From: Methylobacillus methanolivorans
GTDB lineage: Bacteria > Pseudomonadota > Gammaproteobacteria > Burkholderiales > Methylophilaceae
Length of the DNA: 64,000 bases
NCBI RefSeq assembly: GCF_020531845.1
Contig: NZ_JAJAVF010000001.1
Coordinates: 212,964 to 276,963, forward strand
Direction of reading: 5' to 3'
Numbering within the stretch: position 1 is the first letter of the stretch; each line of letters begins with the position of its first letter. The notes under the pieces are model-generated. The model saw only the letters and a program-made list of their open reading frames with translations, was not told the DNA's origin and searched no databases. Below, piece after piece: positions 15,470 to 23,328 of the stretch. A program made the position numbers and the translations under genes.

Positions 15470-16144
15470 ATGCTATCCGCATTACGACAACACCAGCCAC
15501 CACCTGATGACCTCAAGGCCATCAGCACCGAGACTTTCAGCTCGCTGATCAACCTCGCTGGTAGGCAACGTATGTTGTCGCAACGCATTATTCTCAACAC
15601 CATGCTTTCCAGCCTGGGGCACGAAGATGCGCTCGACATTGCGCAAGAAGCACTGACCTTGTTCGCCAGCACCCATGCCGATCTAGTCGAAGGCAACAAG
15701 CACCTCCCGGGGATTTTTTCTCCTGCACTGGAGCAGGCCTATTTCGGTGAGAACAATGCAGATGCCACCATCAGGCGCTTTATTCAGGATGCCCGTCAGG
15801 CGTTGCAAATAACAGATGAAGCACACACCTTGTCCCAAGTGCAGCTAGACCGGCTGGGCAAATACGCCACGCCATTGGTCACCCTGCTCAACCAGATTAC
15901 CCAGATTTATGAAGCCGAAGCCCGGCAGCATGCAACCCAACACAAGAAACAGCAGCAGGAATTGATGGAAAACATCCAGCAGATCACCAAGCAAGCCAAG
16001 ATCGTCTCGGTCAATGCCAAGATCATTGCTGCCAGGGCAGGCAATGCAGGGAGAGAATTCTCCGTGGTGGCCGGCGTGCTGGCCAACATCACCAATGAGC
16101 TAGATGAGTTGATCTTCAAAGCAGTCAAGAACAGTGGCTACTAA
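15470..16144 (+). CDS. Soluble PilJ/NarX-type sensor domain protein with MCP-like tip
   Basis: A 224-residue protein without signal peptide or membrane helix. The N-terminal part contains L-I-N-L-A-G-R-Q-R-M-L-S-Q-R (about residues 23-36), the hallmark of PilJ-type domains and of the P-box of nitrate sensors NarX/NarQ. The C-terminal 50 residues, K-I-V-S-V-N-A-K-I-I-A-A-R-A-G-N-A-G-R-E-F-S-V-V-A, resemble the hairpin tip of methyl-accepting chemotaxis proteins. This looks like a minimal cytoplasmic anion sensor fused to a signalling tip. Its partner is unknown. Its place in the nas operon argues for a role in nitrate sensing, perhaps feeding a kinase or the antiterminator. Confidence 0.75.
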   Translation: MLSALRQHQPPPDDLKAISTETFSSLINLAGRQRMLSQRIILNTMLSSLGHEDALDIAQEALTLFASTHADLVEGNKHLPGIFSPALEQAYFGENNADATIRRFIQDARQALQITDEAHTLSQVQLDRLGKYATPLVTLLNQITQIYEAEARQHATQHKKQQQELMENIQQITKQAKIVSVNAKIIAARAGNAGREFSVVAGVLANITNELDELIFKAVKNSGY

Positions 16145-16210
16145 GCCCCAAAGACCACAGCGTAATGCGGTGTTCCTATAGTAGATAACATCAGTGCAGG
16201 CAGAGAAAAC

Positions 16211-16963
16211 ATGACAGGAAAAGTATATTTGATAGGTGCAGGCCCTGGCGATCCAGACCTCATGACATTAAAAGCCGTCAAGGCATTGCAGGCAGCCGAT
16301 GTTATCTTGCTGGATGACCTCGTCAACCGCGAGATATTGCAGCATGCACCACAAGCTCGCGTCATTGAAGTCGGCAAGCGTGGTGGCTGCAAATCTACGC
16401 CGCAGCACTTCATCAACCGCATGATGGTGGCGCTGGCTGAACAAGGCCAGACAGTCGTCCGTCTCAAAGGCGGAGACCCTTTCCTGTTTGGGCGCGGCGG
16501 TGAGGAAATGCTGGAGTTGCGTCATGCAGGCATCCCGGTTGATGTCATTCCCGGCATCACCAGCGGCATTGCGGTTCCCGCCACCATCGGGATCCCCGTC
16601 ACCCATCGCGCCTATACCCATGGCGTCAGTTTTGTCACCGGGCACTTGCAGGATGGTGAGCACAGCCAAAACTGGAAAGCGCTGGCAGAGAGCGGGACCA
16701 CGCTGGTGATTTACATGGGCATGAAGCACCTGCACCGTATTGTCAGTGAGTTGCTCTCGGCAGGCATGTCACCAACAACGCCTGTGGCAGCAATCCAGAA
16801 CGGTTCCCTCCCTGAGCAACAGCATGTCATCAGCGCACTGGAACACCTGCCCATGGCAGTACAACAAGCTGGCCTCGCTAGCCCAGCCATCATTGTCGTG
16901 GGGGAGGTCGTGCACCTGGCCCATGGCAAGGAGCTGCTGGATTCCATCTCAATAGCAGCCTAA
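16211..16963 (+). CDS. cobA: Uroporphyrinogen-III C-methyltransferase (siroheme synthesis)
   Basis: A 250-residue SUMT that methylates uroporphyrinogen III twice with S-adenosylmethionine to precorrin-2, the branch point to siroheme. The motifs G-A-G-P-G-D-P-D-L at the N-terminus and V-V-R-L-K-G-G-D-P-F-L-F-G-R-G near residue 82 are diagnostic. It is the single-domain form, without the CysG oxidase/ferrochelatase part, so later steps need another gene outside the window. Placement in the nas operon supplies siroheme for NirB. Confidence 0.94.
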   Translation: MTGKVYLIGAGPGDPDLMTLKAVKALQAADVILLDDLVNREILQHAPQARVIEVGKRGGCKSTPQHFINRMMVALAEQGQTVVRLKGGDPFLFGRGGEEMLELRHAGIPVDVIPGITSGIAVPATIGIPVTHRAYTHGVSFVTGHLQDGEHSQNWKALAESGTTLVIYMGMKHLHRIVSELLSAGMSPTTPVAAIQNGSLPEQQHVISALEHLPMAVQQAGLASPAIIVVGEVVHLAHGKELLDSISIAA

Positions 16964-17006
16964 GCTGGTTTTTTGCATCACAAGTATTGATCTAAAAGGA
17001 AATAAC

Positions 17007-18218
17007 ATGAAACAAAGCTTCTGGCAGGCGGGCCATAAACCGACTCTCTTTTCTGCCTTTCTTTACTTCGATCTTAGCTTCATGGTCTGGGTGCTGCTTG
17101 GCCCCCTGGCGGTACAGATTGCAGGCGACCTGGGCCTCTCCCCTGCGCAAAAAGGCATGATGGTGGCAACACCGGTATTGACTGGTGCGTTGCTGCGCTT
17201 GGTTATGGGCATCCTGGTTGACCAGATACAGCCCAAGAAGGCGGGCATGATTGGCCAGGTGATTGTCATTGCCGCCCTGGCATTCGCCTGGCTCAATGGC
17301 ATCCATAGCTATCAACAGGCATTGATCCTCGGCGTATTCCTCGGCGTAGCGGGTGCCTCTTTTGCCGTGGCGCTGCCATTGGCCTCGCGCTGGTATCCGC
17401 CAGAACACCAAGGCACCGCTCTAGGCATCGCCGGTGCCGGCAACTCCGGCACTGCCATGGCTGCCTTGTTTGCCCCAGGCCTGGCATTGGCATTTGGCTG
17501 GAGCAATGTGTTCGGCCTCGCCTTGATTCCACTGCTCATCACACTCGTGCTCTACACCATCCTGGCCAAAGATGCGCCCAATCCACCAGCCTCCAAGTCG
17601 CTGACCGAATATTTCAAGGTATTGCAGGACAAAGACGCCTGGTGGTTCATGTTCTTCTACAGTGTCACTTTTGGTGGCTTTGTCGGCATGGCATCCTCGC
17701 TCACCATCTATTTTAATGACCAATACGGGCTTGACCCGGTTCATGCGGGCTACTTCACAGCAGCCTGCGTGTTTGCGGGTTCACTGGTACGCCCGATTGG
17801 CGGCAACCTAGCTGACCGTATCGGCGGCATCCGCACACTCAGCACAATGTATGTCATTGCGGCAGCCTTCCTGCTCATCCTCAGCCTGGGCCTCAAGACC
17901 CAATTGACTGGCCTGCTGGTCGTCATCTGCGCCATGATTGCCCTGGGTATGGGGAACGGTGCGGTCTTCCAGCTAGTACCCCAACGCTTCCGCAAGGAAA
18001 TTGGCGTCATGACCGGCCTTATCGGCATGGCTGGTGGTATTGGTGGCTTCTATCTCGCTTCCAGCCTGGGCTACTCCAAGCAGCTCACAGGCAGTTACCA
18101 GGTTGGCCTGAGCATCTTCGCTGGCCTTGCTATCATTGCACTGATCGGCCTCACCTTCGTCAAGCAGCGCTGGCGCACCACCTGGGGCTCAGCTGCAGTC
18201 ACCAGCGCAAAGATATAA
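17007..18218 (+). CDS. NarK/NasA-type nitrate transporter (MFS)
   Basis: A 403-residue inner-membrane transporter of the nitrate/nitrite porter family of the major facilitator superfamily, with about 12 hydrophobic segments. The two nitrate-signature regions are visible: A-G-A-G-N-S-G-T near residue 142 and G-M-A-G-G-I-G-G-F near residue 340. AAAGGAAAT precedes the ATG. It gives the operon a second, proton-coupled uptake route beside the ABC importer. The symbol nasA is often used for this transporter but is left off here to avoid confusion with nitrate reductase. Confidence 0.9.
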   Translation: MKQSFWQAGHKPTLFSAFLYFDLSFMVWVLLGPLAVQIAGDLGLSPAQKGMMVATPVLTGALLRLVMGILVDQIQPKKAGMIGQVIVIAALAFAWLNGIHSYQQALILGVFLGVAGASFAVALPLASRWYPPEHQGTALGIAGAGNSGTAMAALFAPGLALAFGWSNVFGLALIPLLITLVLYTILAKDAPNPPASKSLTEYFKVLQDKDAWWFMFFYSVTFGGFVGMASSLTIYFNDQYGLDPVHAGYFTAACVFAGSLVRPIGGNLADRIGGIRTLSTMYVIAAAFLLILSLGLKTQLTGLLVVICAMIALGMGNGAVFQLVPQRFRKEIGVMTGLIGMAGGIGGFYLASSLGYSKQLTGSYQVGLSIFAGLAIIALIGLTFVKQRWRTTWGSAAVTSAKI

Positions 18219-18233
18219 AGGTTTATTTAACAC

Positions 18234-19928
18234 ATGGCATTGATGTTCCAGACGGGATCGAGCTCACTGACAGGTCAACGCGAGCGCAATGAAGACTTTG
18301 TCAGCATGGTTACGCCCGCTGGCAGCACGCTTAAGCTTAAGGGAGCAATCTTTGCCGTTGCCGATGGCGTAAGTGGTAACGCAGGCGGACGCGAAGCGGC
18401 AGAAATGACGGTACGCAGCCTGTTGACCGACTTTTATGCTACCCCGGATACTTGGGAAATCCCAGCAGCCCTGGATAAGGTCATCAGTGCCGCCAATCGC
18501 TGGGTGCTTGCGCAAGCCATGCAGCATCGCGAGATGGCAGGTATGGCCACCACCCTCACCGTACTCGTGCTGCGCGGGCAGCGCTACTATGCCGCCCATG
18601 TCGGCGATAGTCGCTTGTATCGCCTGCGTGATGGCAAGCTGGAATGCCTGACCACGGATCATGTATGGGACAGGCCCGATATGCGCCATGTACTCAAGCG
18701 CGCGGTCGGGCTAGACCAGCAGCTCAGTGTGGACTATGCCGAGGGGGCGTTACAGGCTGGGGATCGCTTTGCATTAATGAGCGATGGTGTCTGGTCGGCA
18801 TTGCCAGAACACCGCCTGCAACAATTGATGCAGCCCTACGCCCCACCACAGGCCATGGCCGATGCAATGACGCGAGAAGCCCTGCAAGCAGGCGGCAGTG
18901 ACAATGCCAGTGTCGTCATTGTGCAGGTCGAAGCCATTGGCGAAGACACACTGACTGACTTCCTTGCCGAGAGCCGCGCACTCAAGCCACCAGCCAAATT
19001 GAAAGTAGGCGATACCATTGATCAATTCGAGATCATGGAACCCTTGCATCAATCCCGGGCGACCTTGGTCTACAAGGTCCGCCATCGCGACAGCGGGCAG
19101 TTATGGGTGCTGAAAACCCTACAACCCGTATTGGCAGATGACCTGCAAAGCTGCTCGGCACTACTCAATGAAGAATGGCTGGCCAAGCGCATGAGCTCCC
19201 AATACCTGCCACAAGTACTACCACTGGAAGCCGACCAGCGCAGCCACTTGTACTACATCATGAGTTGGCATGAAGGTGCCACGCTACAGCAGCGCCTGCA
19301 ACACGGGCACCATTTCACCACGGCAGGCATTACCCGCATCGGGCAGGAAATGCTGCGCGGGCTGGGTGCATTGCACCGCATGCATGTGCTGCACCGCGAT
19401 ATCAAGCCTGCCAACCTGCACATGGGCAAGGATGGCCGCTTGCGCCTGCTTGATCTCGGCGTTGCCTCCAGCGGTCATATCTCGATGCAGGACACCATGC
19501 CCAATCCCGGTACACCTAGCTATATGGCACCAGAGTTGTTTGAGCATGCAGAGGCCAGCGTGGCGAGCGATCTCTATGCCGCAGGTGTCACGCTGTATCA
19601 CCTGCTGACACGCAAATATCCCTACGGCGAGATTGAGCCTTTTCAACATCCGCGTTTTGGCGAACCAGTGCCGCCTACGCGCTATCGCCCGGATATTCCC
19701 GGTTGGCTGGAAAACATCATCCTCAAGGCCGTGGCGCGTAACCCGGCAGCACGCTTCGAAACCGCAGAAGAAATGCTGCTAGCCCTGGAACTCGGTGAAA
19801 GCCGCCCCATTGTGCCCGTGCAACGAACCCCATTGGTATCACGCGCAGGCTTGCAGCAATGGCAATGGCTTGCTGTGTGCTCATTGCTGATAAATGCCGT
19901 GTTGATCTACCTGCTGATCATCTCCTGA
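18234..19928 (+). CDS. Bifunctional PP2C phosphatase / Ser-Thr kinase, membrane-anchored (copy 2)
   Basis: A 564-residue paralogue of the protein encoded at 7310, with the same layout. The phosphatase domain has Q-R-E-R-N-E-D-F, A-V-A-D-G-V-S, H-V-G-D-S-R-L-Y-R-L, M-S-D-G-V-W and S-D-N-A-S. The kinase domain has W-V-L-K, catalytic loop H-R-D-I-K-P-A-N, and D-L-G in place of D-F-G. A C-terminal hydrophobic helix (about 540-563) anchors it. It lies 15 bp after the nitrate transporter gene and is the last gene of the nasF operon. The two copies differ in the HRD and DFG motifs, which hints at different activities or targets. Confidence 0.88.
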   Translation: MALMFQTGSSSLTGQRERNEDFVSMVTPAGSTLKLKGAIFAVADGVSGNAGGREAAEMTVRSLLTDFYATPDTWEIPAALDKVISAANRWVLAQAMQHREMAGMATTLTVLVLRGQRYYAAHVGDSRLYRLRDGKLECLTTDHVWDRPDMRHVLKRAVGLDQQLSVDYAEGALQAGDRFALMSDGVWSALPEHRLQQLMQPYAPPQAMADAMTREALQAGGSDNASVVIVQVEAIGEDTLTDFLAESRALKPPAKLKVGDTIDQFEIMEPLHQSRATLVYKVRHRDSGQLWVLKTLQPVLADDLQSCSALLNEEWLAKRMSSQYLPQVLPLEADQRSHLYYIMSWHEGATLQQRLQHGHHFTTAGITRIGQEMLRGLGALHRMHVLHRDIKPANLHMGKDGRLRLLDLGVASSGHISMQDTMPNPGTPSYMAPELFEHAEASVASDLYAAGVTLYHLLTRKYPYGEIEPFQHPRFGEPVPPTRYRPDIPGWLENIILKAVARNPAARFETAEEMLLALELGESRPIVPVQRTPLVSRAGLQQWQWLAVCSLLINAVLIYLLIIS

Positions 19929-19959
19929 AACCAGTCAGACTAAGAGAACCCATCTATTT

Positions 19960-19995
19960 CGCACCAACATGGAGCAATAATTCCATATTGGTGCG
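19960..19995. promoter_or_regulatory. Paired NtrC-like sites upstream of nirB
   Basis: GCACCAACATGGAGC (19961-19975) differs by one base from GCACC-N5-GGTGC, and ATTCCATATTGGTGC (19980-19994) has one perfect half-site. The outer half-sites also form a 13-bp inverted repeat with one mismatch. The centres are 19 bp apart and about 90-110 bp upstream of the -24 element. Confidence 0.6.
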
Positions 19996-20046
19996 CAACC
20001 AGCCTGCTATCACGCCACCCCATAACCCCAGTTAATACAATGGATT

Positions 20047-20086
20047 AAACCCATACCAACCACATTAAGAAAGTTGGTATGGGTTT
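20047..20086. repeat. 14-bp perfect inverted repeat overlapping the nirB promoter
   Basis: AAACCCATACCAAC (20047-20060) and GTTGGTATGGGTTT (20073-20086) are exact inverted copies separated by 12 bp. The right arm is part of the sigma-54 promoter. It could be an operator whose occupancy blocks the promoter, or a cruciform; no known regulator was matched. Confidence 0.7.
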
Positions 20087-20090
20087 TGCA
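20075..20090 (+). promoter_or_regulatory. Sigma-54 promoter of nirBD-nasA
   Basis: TGGTATGGGTTTTGCA has GG at 20076-20077 and GC at 20088-20089 with correct 12-nt offset, and TTGCA at -12. It deviates from consensus at CAC (TAT here), so it may be weaker than the nasF promoter. The start of transcription would be near 20101. Confidence 0.7.
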
Positions 20091-20100
20091 TAGCTTAAAG

Positions 20101-20243
20101 CAAAACCCTGTTCAGGTAGGACAGGTACTTGATGAACATACTGGGTTTTCCTTGCGAAAACTCACTCTAACGGACAACGGCGTCCATTACTTGCAGCAAA
20201 CTGCCCAGGCAGTTGCTATGCAAGTAATGGACGCCGTTTTTGT
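20101..20243 (+). promoter_or_regulatory. ANTAR-type antitermination leader of nirBD-nasA
   Basis: P2 at 20172-20185 is GGAC, hexaloop AACGGC, GTCC, identical over 14 bases to P2 of the nirC leader, and overlaps the terminator 5' arm. The P1 candidate at 20107-20125 is CCTGTTC, loop AGGTA, GGACAGG; its 5-nt loop breaks the A1/G4 hexaloop rule. Another stem, GTTTTC/GAAAAC at 20145-20161, lies between. Confidence 0.7.
20177..20243 (+). terminator. Conditional intrinsic terminator in nirB leader
   Basis: The 19-bp arms at 20177-20195 and 20219-20237 pair perfectly (ACGGCGTCCATT... with ...AATGGACGCCGT), topped by an inner stem GCAA-CTGCC/GGCAG-TTGC with one bulged A. A T tract runs from 20237. 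This is by far the longest of the three leader terminators. Confidence 0.93.
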
Positions 20244-20326
20244 TTTTTGGCTTTGCAAACAGGAAAGCATGGCGGCTTCAGGCAGTTTCCCTGCGCCAGG
20301 ACAGCTTTCCAATTTGATGGGAAAAC

Positions 20327-22897
20327 ATGAACATGACTGCACTCACTCGCATCCTTGTCGTTGGCAATGGCATGGTTGGCCACTATTTCATGCAGGAGCT
20401 GGTCAAACGGCATCCCGATCTGGAGGCCGCAGGGCTACAGGTCACCGTGCTGGGCGAAGAACCGCGCCCTGCCTATGATCGCGTGCACCTCTCCAGCTTT
20501 TTCTCCGGCAGCACTGCCGAAGATCTCTCGCTGGTAGAGCCCGGCTTCTATGACAGGCCGGGGCTGGAGCTGCGCCTCAATGCCCGCGCCAGCCATATCG
20601 ACCGCCACCAGCGCAGCGTCACCCTGACCGATGGCACGGTACTGTCTTACGACAAGCTGGTGCTGGCCACCGGCTCCGTGCCTTTCGTGCCGCCAGTGCC
20701 GGGACGCGACCGCGACAATTGCTTCGTCTACCGCACCATTGAAGACCTGGAAGCCATGACCGCCGCTGGCGCTACCTCTAAGAGCGGCGTGGTGGTTGGC
20801 GGCGGCCTGCTGGGCCTGGAATGCGCCAAGGCATTGCGCGACATGGGGCTGGACACCCATGTCGTCGAGTTCGCCCCGCGCCTGATGGCGGTGCAAGTGG
20901 ACGAAGCCGGTGGCCGCGTGTTGCGTACCAAGATCGAGGAGCTGGGCGTGCATGTGCACACCAGCCGCAACACGGTGAACATCACTGACGGTGCGACTGC
21001 ACGTCACCGCATGGTGTTCTTCGACGAGACCTGGCTGGAAACCGACATGATCGTCTTCTCCGCCGGCATACGCCCCCGCGACGAACTGGCGCGTGAATCC
21101 GGCCTGGCACTAGGCGCCCGCGGCGGCATCGCCATCGACGATTTCTGCCGCACCAGCGATCACGATATTTACGCCATCGGCGAATGTGCCAACTGGAGTG
21201 GGCAGATGTACGGCCTGGTCGCCCCCGGTTACGACATGGCGCGCATTGCCTGCGCCCATTTATCCGGCGATAGCGCCACCAGCTTCCAGGGTGCCGACAT
21301 GAGCACCAAGCTCAAGCTCATGGGTGTGGATGTGGCCAGTGTTGGCGATGCGCATGGCGAAACCCACGGCGCGCGCAGCTATCAATACCTGGACGAAGTG
21401 CGCAAGATATACAAGAAAATCGTCGTCAGCGAAGACGGCAAGAAGCTGCTGGGCGCAGTGCTGATCGGCAATGCCGACGAATACAGCACCTTGCAGCAGA
21501 TGACGGTCAATGAGATGCCATTGCCGGAAAACCCCGAGTTCCTCATCCTGCCCGCCAGCGATGGCAAGGAAAAACCCGGCCTGGGCGTCGATGCCCTGCC
21601 CGACAGCGCCGTCATGTGTTCTTGCAACAATGTCACCAAGGGCGCAATCGGCGAAGCCGTGGCCAATGGTGCCTGCTCCATCGGCGAGATCAAGGCCTGC
21701 ACCAAGGCCGGTACGGCTTGCGGCGGCTGCGTACCCTTAGTCACCCAGGTGATGAAGGCGCAGATGGTCAAGCTGGGCATGACAGTGAACAACCACTTGT
21801 GCGAACACTTTCCCTACTCGCGCCAAGAGCTTTACCACCTGGTGCGCGTCGGCCAAATCAAGACCTTCGACGAGCTGCTGGAAAAGCACGGCAAGGGTCT
21901 GGGCTGCGACATCTGCAAACCTACAGCCGCCAGCATCCTCGCTTCCTGCTGGAATGATTTCGTCCTCAAGAAAGACCTGGCATCGCTGCAGGATTCCAAT
22001 GATTACTTCCTCGGCAACATCCAGAAGGACGGCAGCTATTCCGTGGTGCCACGCATGCCGGGCGGCGAAGTCACGCCCGACGGCCTCATCGCCATCGGCC
22101 AGATCGCCAAGAAATACGGCCTGTATACCAAGGTCACCGGTGGTGCGCGCGTGGACATGTTCGGTGCCCGCGTCGAACAGTTGCCCAATATCTGGGAAGA
22201 GCTCATCGCTGCCGGATTTGAATCCGGCCATGCCTATGGCAAATCGCTGCGCACGGTGAAAAGCTGCGTCGGCTCCACCTGGTGCCGTTATGGCGTGGAC
22301 GACAGCGTCGGCCTCGCCGTGCAGCTGGAAAACCGCTACAAGGGCCTGCGCGCGCCGCACAAGATCAAGTTCGGCGTCTCGGGCTGCACGCGCGAATGTG
22401 CCGAGGCACAAGGCAAGGACGTAGGCGTAATCGCCACCGAAAACGGCTGGAACCTCTACGTCTGCGGCAACGGCGGCATGAAGCCGCGGCATGCCGAACT
22501 GCTGGCCAGCGACCTCAGCAAGGAAGACTTGATCCGCATGATAGACCGCTTCCTGATGTTCTATATCCGCACGGCAGACCGTCTGCAACGCACCAGCACC
22601 TGGCGCGACAACCTGGAAGGCGGGCTGGACTACCTCAAGAACGTCGTCATCAACGACTCGCTGGGCCTGGGTGAAGAACTGGAAGCGCAGATGCAGCATG
22701 TCGTCGACCACTACCAGGATGAGTGGAAGACCGCCGTCACCGACCCCGAAGTCCGCAAGCGCTTCCGCAGCTTCGTCAACAGCACCACTGGCGACAGCAA
22801 TATCGTCTTCGTGCCGGAGCGCGAACAAATACGCCCCGCCACCGTGGAAGAAAAGCGCCAGGCCAAGATCATCCCAGTGCTGGCACTGGCTGAGTAA
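20327..22897 (+). CDS. nirB: Assimilatory nitrite reductase large subunit
   Basis: An 856-residue NAD(P)H-dependent siroheme nitrite reductase that makes ammonium. Order: FAD/NAD(P)H-binding pyridine-nucleotide-disulphide oxidoreductase domain (V-V-G-N-G-M-V-G-H-Y from residue 10, a second Rossmann G-G-G-L-L-G-L-E), then a BFD-type [2Fe-2S] domain with C431-x-C433 and C465-x2-C468, then the siroheme/[4Fe-4S] half with C647-x5-C653 and C687-x3-C691. All cluster ligands are present. Full length for the family. First gene of the operon with nirD (17 bp gap) and the nitrate reductase, under the sigma-54 promoter and leader upstream. Confidence 0.96.
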   Translation: MNMTALTRILVVGNGMVGHYFMQELVKRHPDLEAAGLQVTVLGEEPRPAYDRVHLSSFFSGSTAEDLSLVEPGFYDRPGLELRLNARASHIDRHQRSVTLTDGTVLSYDKLVLATGSVPFVPPVPGRDRDNCFVYRTIEDLEAMTAAGATSKSGVVVGGGLLGLECAKALRDMGLDTHVVEFAPRLMAVQVDEAGGRVLRTKIEELGVHVHTSRNTVNITDGATARHRMVFFDETWLETDMIVFSAGIRPRDELARESGLALGARGGIAIDDFCRTSDHDIYAIGECANWSGQMYGLVAPGYDMARIACAHLSGDSATSFQGADMSTKLKLMGVDVASVGDAHGETHGARSYQYLDEVRKIYKKIVVSEDGKKLLGAVLIGNADEYSTLQQMTVNEMPLPENPEFLILPASDGKEKPGLGVDALPDSAVMCSCNNVTKGAIGEAVANGACSIGEIKACTKAGTACGGCVPLVTQVMKAQMVKLGMTVNNHLCEHFPYSRQELYHLVRVGQIKTFDELLEKHGKGLGCDICKPTAASILASCWNDFVLKKDLASLQDSNDYFLGNIQKDGSYSVVPRMPGGEVTPDGLIAIGQIAKKYGLYTKVTGGARVDMFGARVEQLPNIWEELIAAGFESGHAYGKSLRTVKSCVGSTWCRYGVDDSVGLAVQLENRYKGLRAPHKIKFGVSGCTRECAEAQGKDVGVIATENGWNLYVCGNGGMKPRHAELLASDLSKEDLIRMIDRFLMFYIRTADRLQRTSTWRDNLEGGLDYLKNVVINDSLGLGEELEAQMQHVVDHYQDEWKTAVTDPEVRKRFRSFVNSTTGDSNIVFVPEREQIRPATVEEKRQAKIIPVLALAE

Positions 22898-22914
22898 TCA
22901 ATGGAGTACAAGGT

Positions 22915-23316
22915 ATGAGTCAATTACAACAATCCGCTTTTTCACCAGCAACAAGCAAACAGCAAATGTCCATGTCTACAGCACAAACCGGCACTTGGCA
23001 CATGGTGTGTGCACTGGAGGACATCTGGCCCAACACTGGCGTGTGTGCCCTGTTGGCGGGCAGGCAGATCGCGATTTTCCGCATGAAGGGCGATGCATTA
23101 TATGCACTGGACAACCACGACCCGCACAGCGACGCCAACGTAATTTCACGCGGCTTGGTGGGCGACTTGGGCGGTGAGCCCGTAGTGGCTTCGCCTATCT
23201 ACAAGCACCATTACCAATTGCGTAGCGGTGTGTGTGTGGAAGATGCCAATACACAGCTAAACACCTATGCCGTCGAAGTGCGCGCAGGCATGGTCTGGGT
23301 GCAAGTCCCCGCCTAA
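22915..23316 (+). CDS. nirD: Assimilatory nitrite reductase small subunit
   Basis: A 133-residue Rieske-fold protein that partners NirB. As in other NirD proteins the Rieske cluster ligands (C-x-H and C-x2-H) are absent and the region reads L-D-N-H-D-P-H-S-D-A-N-V-I-S-R-G. GGAG nine bases before the ATG at 22915 supports this start; it gives an N-terminal extension of some 20 residues before the conserved W-H-M-V-C. Another Met near residue 17 is a possible alternative. The nitrate reductase gene begins 12 bp downstream. Confidence 0.92.
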   Translation: MSQLQQSAFSPATSKQQMSMSTAQTGTWHMVCALEDIWPNTGVCALLAGRQIAIFRMKGDALYALDNHDPHSDANVISRGLVGDLGGEPVVASPIYKHHYQLRSGVCVEDANTQLNTYAVEVRAGMVWVQVPA

Positions 23317-23328
23317 GCAGAGCAAACG

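Larger units (their letters stand above)
19929..20326. other. 398-bp regulatory region upstream of nirB
   Basis: No gene is supported; an open frame across it is read through the leader hairpins and is not coding. It contains two NtrC-like sites (19960-19995), a 14-bp inverted repeat overlapping a sigma-54 promoter (20047-20090), and an antitermination leader with a long terminator (20101-20243). The stretch 20244-20320 holds only the nirB upstream sequence. Confidence 0.75.

Noticed and set aside
20074..20478. 134-codon plus-strand open frame across the nirB leader
   Set aside because: It reads through the promoter, both leader hairpins and into nirB in another frame; composition follows the RNA structures, not coding.
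21737..22828. 363-codon open frame antisense to nirB
   Set aside because: A shadow of the high-GC coding strand; nirB on the opposite strand is complete and unambiguous.
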